DNA of 9,329 bases from AR5 sp041497115 (lineage in GTDB: Bacteria; Methylomirabilota; Methylomirabilia; Rokubacteriales; CSP1-6), in NCBI GenBank assembly GCA_041497115.1, contig JBGQFW010000140.1:1-9329 (forward strand), written 5' to 3'. Below, piece by piece: positions 5,987-9,329 of this stretch. The notes under the pieces are model-generated. The model had not been told where the DNA came from and searched no databases. It saw only the letters and a program-made list of their open reading frames with translations. The number at the start of each line of letters is the position of its first letter. Within the stretch, counting starts at the first letter, position 1. A program made the translations under genes and the position numbers.

Positions 5987-6769
5987 ATGGATGACGCCGT
6001 GATCCGCCGCGAGGACGTCGGCGCGGTCGCCGTCCTCACGCTCGACAACCCGCCGCTCAACGTCCTGAGCCAGGCGATGTACCGGCGCCTCGAGGCGCTC
6101 GTGGACGACCTCGCCGCGTCCGAGACGATCCGTGCCGTCGTGCTCACGGGCGCGGGCGAGCGGGCGTTCTCCGCCGGCGCCGACGTCAAGGAGTTTCCCG
6201 GCGCGTCGGAGCCCGAGCGCTGGCGCCGCCAGATCCGCTACATCTTCGGCGTGTCCGAAAAGCTCGCCGCGCTACCCCAGCCCACGGTCGCCGCCGTGAA
6301 CGGCCCCGCCTACGGCGGCGGGTTCGAGCTGACACTGTTCTGCGATCTGCGCCTGGCCGGTGAGCGCGCCCGCTTCGGGCTGTCGGAGGTGAAGCTCGGA
6401 CTCTTCCCGGGCACGGGCGGCGTGCAGCGCCTGCCCGCGCTGATCGGCGCCGCGCGCGCCAAGGAATTGCTGCTGCGCGGCGATCCGATCGGCGCCGTCG
6501 AGGCCGAGCGGATCGGTCTCGTCAACCGCGTGGTCGCCGCCGACCGGCTGGCCACCGAGAGCCTGGCGCTCGCTCAGTCGCTCGCCGAGCGCCCGGCGCG
6601 CGCGGTGCGGACGATCAAGCGGCTGGTGGACGGCGCCGCGGGGCTGAGCGCGGCCGAGGAGCGCGACCGCGAGATCGACGCCAACGTCGAGATCATCCAG
6701 ACGGCGGACGCGCGCGAGGGCTTCGCCGCCTTCATCGAGAAACGCCCGCCCGACTTCCGCCACCGCTGA
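5987..6769 (+). CDS. Enoyl-CoA hydratase/isomerase family protein (crotonase fold)
   Basis: This 260-residue crotonase-superfamily enzyme most likely adds water to a trans-2-enoyl-CoA to give 3-hydroxyacyl-CoA in the cytoplasm. The oxyanion-hole segments are seen as FSAGADVKEF (61-70) and NGPAYGGGFEL (105-115). Both catalytic glutamates of true hydratases are present: Glu114 in GGGFEL and Glu134 in SEVKLGLFPGTGG, spaced 20 residues apart as Glu144/Glu164 are in the rat enzyme. That favours hydratase over isomerase or decarboxylase members. The C-terminus EGFAAFIEKRPPDF is typical and the length is normal. The ATG at 5987 has GGAGG at 5977-5981. It stands alone on the plus strand, diverging from the aldolase operon and converging on the CoA-transferase gene, so it has its own promoter. 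Its likely partner is the nearby acyl-CoA dehydrogenase, which would supply enoyl-CoA; chain length and branching of the substrate are unknown. Confidence 0.93.
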   Translation: MDDAVIRREDVGAVAVLTLDNPPLNVLSQAMYRRLEALVDDLAASETIRAVVLTGAGERAFSAGADVKEFPGASEPERWRRQIRYIFGVSEKLAALPQPTVAAVNGPAYGGGFELTLFCDLRLAGERARFGLSEVKLGLFPGTGGVQRLPALIGAARAKELLLRGDPIGAVEAERIGLVNRVVAADRLATESLALAQSLAERPARAVRTIKRLVDGAAGLSAAEERDREIDANVEIIQTADAREGFAAFIEKRPPDFRHR

Positions 6770-6797
6770 GCGCGGCATCGGCGGCTGGGCGCCCCCG
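6770..6797. other. 28-base convergent gap
   Basis: This is the tail-to-tail gap between the enoyl-CoA hydratase and CoA-transferase genes. It contains the short palindrome GGGCGCCC at 6787-6794 but no T run on either side, so I do not call it an intrinsic terminator. Confidence 0.5.
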
Positions 6798-8327
6798 CTA
6801 CCGGGAGTCGCCGAGGTCGGGGACGGGCGCGAGGCCCATCTTCGCGTCGCAGAAGATGCGCGGGTCCATCGGCTTCGGCGGCACGGGGATGAGCGGCGCG
6901 AACCCCATGTGCCCCAGCACGTCCCGCTCGACGTCCACGCCCGGCGCGACCTCGCGCAGCTCCACTCCCTGCGCCGTCAGCGCGAACACCGCCCGCTCGG
7001 TGATGTACAGCACGGGCGTGCCCCGCGCGGCCGCCGCCGCGCCGTTGAAGCTGATCTGCTCGACCTTCTCCACGAACTTCCGGATCGACCCGTCCCGGCC
7101 GCCGGTGAACGTCCCGAGGAAGCACACGGCCTTGGCGTTCTGGGTGATGTCGATGAAGCCGCCCGAGCCCTCGACGCGTCCGGCGAAGCGCGTGACGTTG
7201 ACGTGGCCGCGCGCGTCCACCTGGGCGAACGAGACGCACGCGATGTCGAGCCCGCCGCCGTCGTAGAAGTCGAACTGGTAGGGCTGATCCACGATGGCGT
7301 CGGGGTTGTAGGCGGCGCCGAAGTTCAACTCGGACGCGGGCACGCCGCCGATGGCACCCGCCTCGACGGTCAGCGTGAAGGCGTCGCTGATGCCCTCCTC
7401 GGAGGCCACGCGCGCCACGCCCTCGGCCATGCCCACGCCGAGGTTGACCACCATGCCCGCGCGCAGGGTCATGGCCGCGCGCCGCGCGATCACCTTGCGG
7501 TCGCCCATCGGCAGCGGCGGCACGTCGGCCAGGGGCACGCGGCGCTCGCCGCTGAACGCCGGCGAGTAACGGACCATCCACGTCTGCCACGCGGCCGGCT
7601 CGACGACGAGGACGTCCACGAGGATGCCCGGCACCTTCACGTGCTGCGGGTGCAGCTCGCCGTGCGGCACGATGCGCTCGACCTGGGCGATCACCAGCCC
7701 GCCGGCGTTGTGCGCGGCCTGCGCCACCGAGAGGTGCTCGAGCAGCGCGCACTCGTGCTCGAGCGTGATGTTGCCGCGTTCGTCGGCGGTGGTGCCGCGC
7801 AGGAGCGCCACGTCGGGCTTGAACGCCTTGTAGAAGAGCCAGTCGCGGCCGGCGAGTCGGACGAGCTCGACCAGCGCCTCGCGCGCGCGGGGGTTCATCC
7901 GCCCGCCGTCCTGCCGCGGGTCCATGTAGGTGTCCAGGCCCACGTGGCTGATCACGCCGGGCTTGCCGGCGGCGACCTCGCGGTAGAGCTGGCAGAGCAC
8001 GCCCTGGGGAAAGTTGTAGGCCTCCACCTTGTCGTCGGCGATGAGCTTGACCAGCGAGGGCATGAGCCCCCAGTTGCCGCCGATGACGCGGCGGAGCATG
8101 CCCTCGTGCGCGAGGTGGTCGATGCCGCGCCCGGCGCGGTCGCCGACGCCCGTCGTGTGCACCAGCGTCAGCTCGCGCGGCTCGCCGCTCGCCTGGAAGC
8201 GGCGGTCGAGCGCGGCGAGGACCGCCTCCGCGACGCCGAAGCCGGAGCTGCCCTCGACGATCACCGTCTGACCGCTCGTGACGAGCGCGGCGGCGGCATC
8301 GGCGTCGAGGACGCGCGGTCGCCGCAC
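6798..8327 (-). CDS. Fused family I acyl-CoA transferase (acetate/propionate CoA-transferase, YdiF-like)
   Basis: This 509-residue enzyme moves CoA from an acyl-CoA donor to a free carboxylic acid, activating acids for beta-oxidation. It is an alpha-beta fusion: the alpha half covers about 1-270 (VIVEGSSGFGVAEAVL at 22-37; NFPQGVLCQLYREVA at 105-119) and the beta half about 275-509 (NLGVGMAEGVA at 295-305). The catalytic glutamate is Glu322 in TVEAGAIGG, near Glu333 of E. coli YdiF. The length fits the single-chain form rather than the two-subunit AtoDA/ScoAB form. The frame stays open upstream into the acyl-CoA dehydrogenase gene, but the GTG at 8327 lies 2 bases after that gene's TAG, puts a normal N-terminus in place, and has GGGG five bases ahead. 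Coupled translation with the dehydrogenase is likely. The substrate acid is not deducible; short or branched fatty acids are likeliest. Confidence 0.91.
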   Translation of the reverse strand: MRRPRVLDADAAAALVTSGQTVIVEGSSGFGVAEAVLAALDRRFQASGEPRELTLVHTTGVGDRAGRGIDHLAHEGMLRRVIGGNWGLMPSLVKLIADDKVEAYNFPQGVLCQLYREVAAGKPGVISHVGLDTYMDPRQDGGRMNPRAREALVELVRLAGRDWLFYKAFKPDVALLRGTTADERGNITLEHECALLEHLSVAQAAHNAGGLVIAQVERIVPHGELHPQHVKVPGILVDVLVVEPAAWQTWMVRYSPAFSGERRVPLADVPPLPMGDRKVIARRAAMTLRAGMVVNLGVGMAEGVARVASEEGISDAFTLTVEAGAIGGVPASELNFGAAYNPDAIVDQPYQFDFYDGGGLDIACVSFAQVDARGHVNVTRFAGRVEGSGGFIDITQNAKAVCFLGTFTGGRDGSIRKFVEKVEQISFNGAAAAARGTPVLYITERAVFALTAQGVELREVAPGVDVERDVLGHMGFAPLIPVPPKPMDPRIFCDAKMGLAPVPDLGDSR

Positions 8328-8329
8328 CG

Positions 8330-9329
8330 CTACCCCGCGCGCGCGATCTGGCGCGCGATGATCAGCCGCTGGATCTGGTTGGTGCCCTCGTAGATCTGGG
8401 TCAGCTTGGCGTCGCGGTACATCCGCTCCACCGGGTAGTCCTTGGTGTAGCCGGCGCCGCCGTGGACCTGGACGGCGTTGCTGATGTTGCGCACGGCCAT
8501 GTCCGAGGCGAAGAGCTTGGCGGCGGCGGCCTCCGCCATGTACGGCAGGCCCGCGTCGCGCAGCCGCGACGCCTGCCAGAGCAGCCCCTGCGCCGCCTGG
8601 ATGTCCACCCACATGTCGGCCAGCATGAACTGCACGGCCTGGAAGTCGTAGATCGCCTGGCCGAAGGCCTTGCGCGCGTGCGCGTAGCGCATGGCCTCTT
8701 CGTACGCGCCCTGGGTGAGCCCGGTCGCCATCGAGGCCATGCAGATGCGCGCGAAGTTGAAGCCGTTGAGCGCCACGCGCAGCCCCTCGCCCTCGGGCCC
8801 CACACGGTTGGCGACCGGCACGCGCACGTTCTCCAGAAACACCTCGCCGGTGGCGAGGCCGCGGATGCCCATGAGCCGCTCCTTGCGGCCAAAGGCAAAG
8901 CCCGGCGTGCCGCGCTCGACGATGAGCAGGCTCAGCCCGCGCTTGCCCTTCGCGCGGTCGGTGACGGCGAGGATCACGAGCAGGTCCACGACCTTGCCGA
9001 GCGTGACGAACGCCTTGCCGCCGTTGATCACGTAGTGGTCGCCGTCGCGCACGGCCGTCGTGCGGATGGCCGCCACGTCGCTGCCCGTGTGCGACTCGGT
9101 GACGGCCAGGCAGCTGATTACCGCGCCCTGCGCGACCTTGCGCGCGAGTGGGCGCTGGCCGGCGTCGCCGAGGGTCCAGAAGAAGTCGGCCTGCTCGATG
9201 GCCACCGCGTACATGTTGGCCAGCGCCGCCGACACGCGGCCCAGCTCCTGGTGCACGAGGCTCGCGCTGTAGGTGTCGCCGCCGCCGCCGCCGGCCTCGG
9301 GCGGCAGCAAGAGACCGAACCAGCCGAGG
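8330..9329 (-). CDS. Acyl-CoA dehydrogenase, 5' end beyond window
   Basis: This is a flavoprotein that oxidises acyl-CoA to trans-2-enoyl-CoA, passing electrons to ETF. The last 332 residues are present; the frame runs off the right edge, and the missing start should lie roughly 50 residues beyond it, since the first visible block, GWFGLLLPPEAGG, is the usual one about 50 residues into the family. Both family signatures are seen: TESHTGSD (codons near 9077-9100), which contacts FAD and substrate, and QVHGGAGY followed by YEGTNQIQR near the C-terminus. The glutamate of YEGT (codon 8387-8389) is the catalytic base position used by short- and medium-chain enzymes, unlike isovaleryl-CoA dehydrogenase. 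A five-Gly run (AGGGGGDTY) replaces the common GGSGGD loop. It is the upstream gene of an operon with the CoA-transferase, whose GTG start follows its stop by 2 bases. Substrate length is uncertain. A TTG at 9308-9310 is not the real start. Confidence 0.93.
   Translation of the reverse strand, partial: LGWFGLLLPPEAGGGGGDTYSASLVHQELGRVSAALANMYAVAIEQADFFWTLGDAGQRPLARKVAQGAVISCLAVTESHTGSDVAAIRTTAVRDGDHYVINGGKAFVTLGKVVDLLVILAVTDRAKGKRGLSLLIVERGTPGFAFGRKERLMGIRGLATGEVFLENVRVPVANRVGPEGEGLRVALNGFNFARICMASMATGLTQGAYEEAMRYAHARKAFGQAIYDFQAVQFMLADMWVDIQAAQGLLWQASRLRDAGLPYMAEAAAAKLFASDMAVRNISNAVQVHGGAGYTKDYPVERMYRDAKLTQIYEGTNQIQRLIIARQIARAG

Noticed and set aside
6770..6797. GGGCGCCC as an intrinsic terminator between convergent genes
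   Set aside because: The stem is only four base pairs with no loop and no T run on either strand.
6909..8393. 494-codon plus-strand frame opposite the CoA-transferase
   Set aside because: Same shadow composition, no motif; the minus strand encodes a full CoA-transferase with its catalytic glutamate.
9278..9294. GCC-triplet repeat near the right edge
   Set aside because: It is in frame and encodes the Gly run of the acyl-CoA dehydrogenase loop, so it needs no separate repeat explanation.
1..9329. tRNA, rRNA, CRISPR array, insertion sequence or prophage signals
   Set aside because: No cloverleaf-like segment, spaced direct repeats, terminal inverted repeats, transposase or integrase sequence was seen on either strand.

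Overview
The window is GC-rich (about 70% by eye), densely coded bacterial DNA with a catabolic flavour. It holds nine protein genes and no RNA gene, mobile element or CRISPR array that I can support. Gaps between genes run from 2 to 93 bases, so no stretch over 300 bases lacks a gene. The gene set is a Tat-exported branched-chain-type ABC receptor, DUF4387 plus AtuA, a DHDPS-family aldolase, a family I CoA-transferase and an acyl-CoA dehydrogenase. That mix is common in soil and subsurface Candidatus Rokubacteria/Methylomirabilota and in some Alpha-, Beta- and Deltaproteobacteria. The assignment to Rokubacteria is my impression, not a computed result.

Left part (5-4082). A solute-binding protein gene on the minus strand diverges across 66 bases from a plus-strand unit. 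That unit is a 105-residue DUF4387 protein, a 450-residue AtuA-family (DUF1446) protein and, 11 bases further on, a 370-residue K+-channel-like membrane protein. DUF4387 and AtuA are both uncharacterised and only 2 bases apart, which suggests a two-subunit enzyme. The divergent receptor is a plausible supplier of its substrate.

Middle part (4098-6769). A minus-strand pair has a DHDPS-family aldolase/lyase first, then a D-amino-acid-transaminase-like class IV aminotransferase starting at a GTG 2 bases after the aldolase stop. It diverges from a plus-strand enoyl-CoA hydratase across 93 bases. That gap carries a perfect 12-base palindrome and a TATAGT box.

Right part (6798-9329). A minus-strand pair has an acyl-CoA dehydrogenase (cut by the right edge of the window) followed by a fused alpha/beta acyl-CoA transferase. 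The transferase again starts at a GTG 2 bases after a TAG stop. It converges on the enoyl-CoA hydratase with 28 bases between them.

Together the genes read as uptake of an organic acid or amino-acid-like solute, an unknown AtuA/DUF4387 step, carbon-carbon cleavage and transamination of keto acids, and then CoA activation, dehydrogenation and hydration in a beta-oxidation-like sequence. Thiolase and 3-hydroxyacyl-CoA dehydrogenase are not in the window. That the three clusters form one pathway is inference from proximity. The least understood parts are the AtuA/DUF4387 pair, the channel with its Leu-containing filter and unnamed C-terminal domain, and the aminotransferase with Asp where Glu normally pairs with the PLP ring nitrogen.
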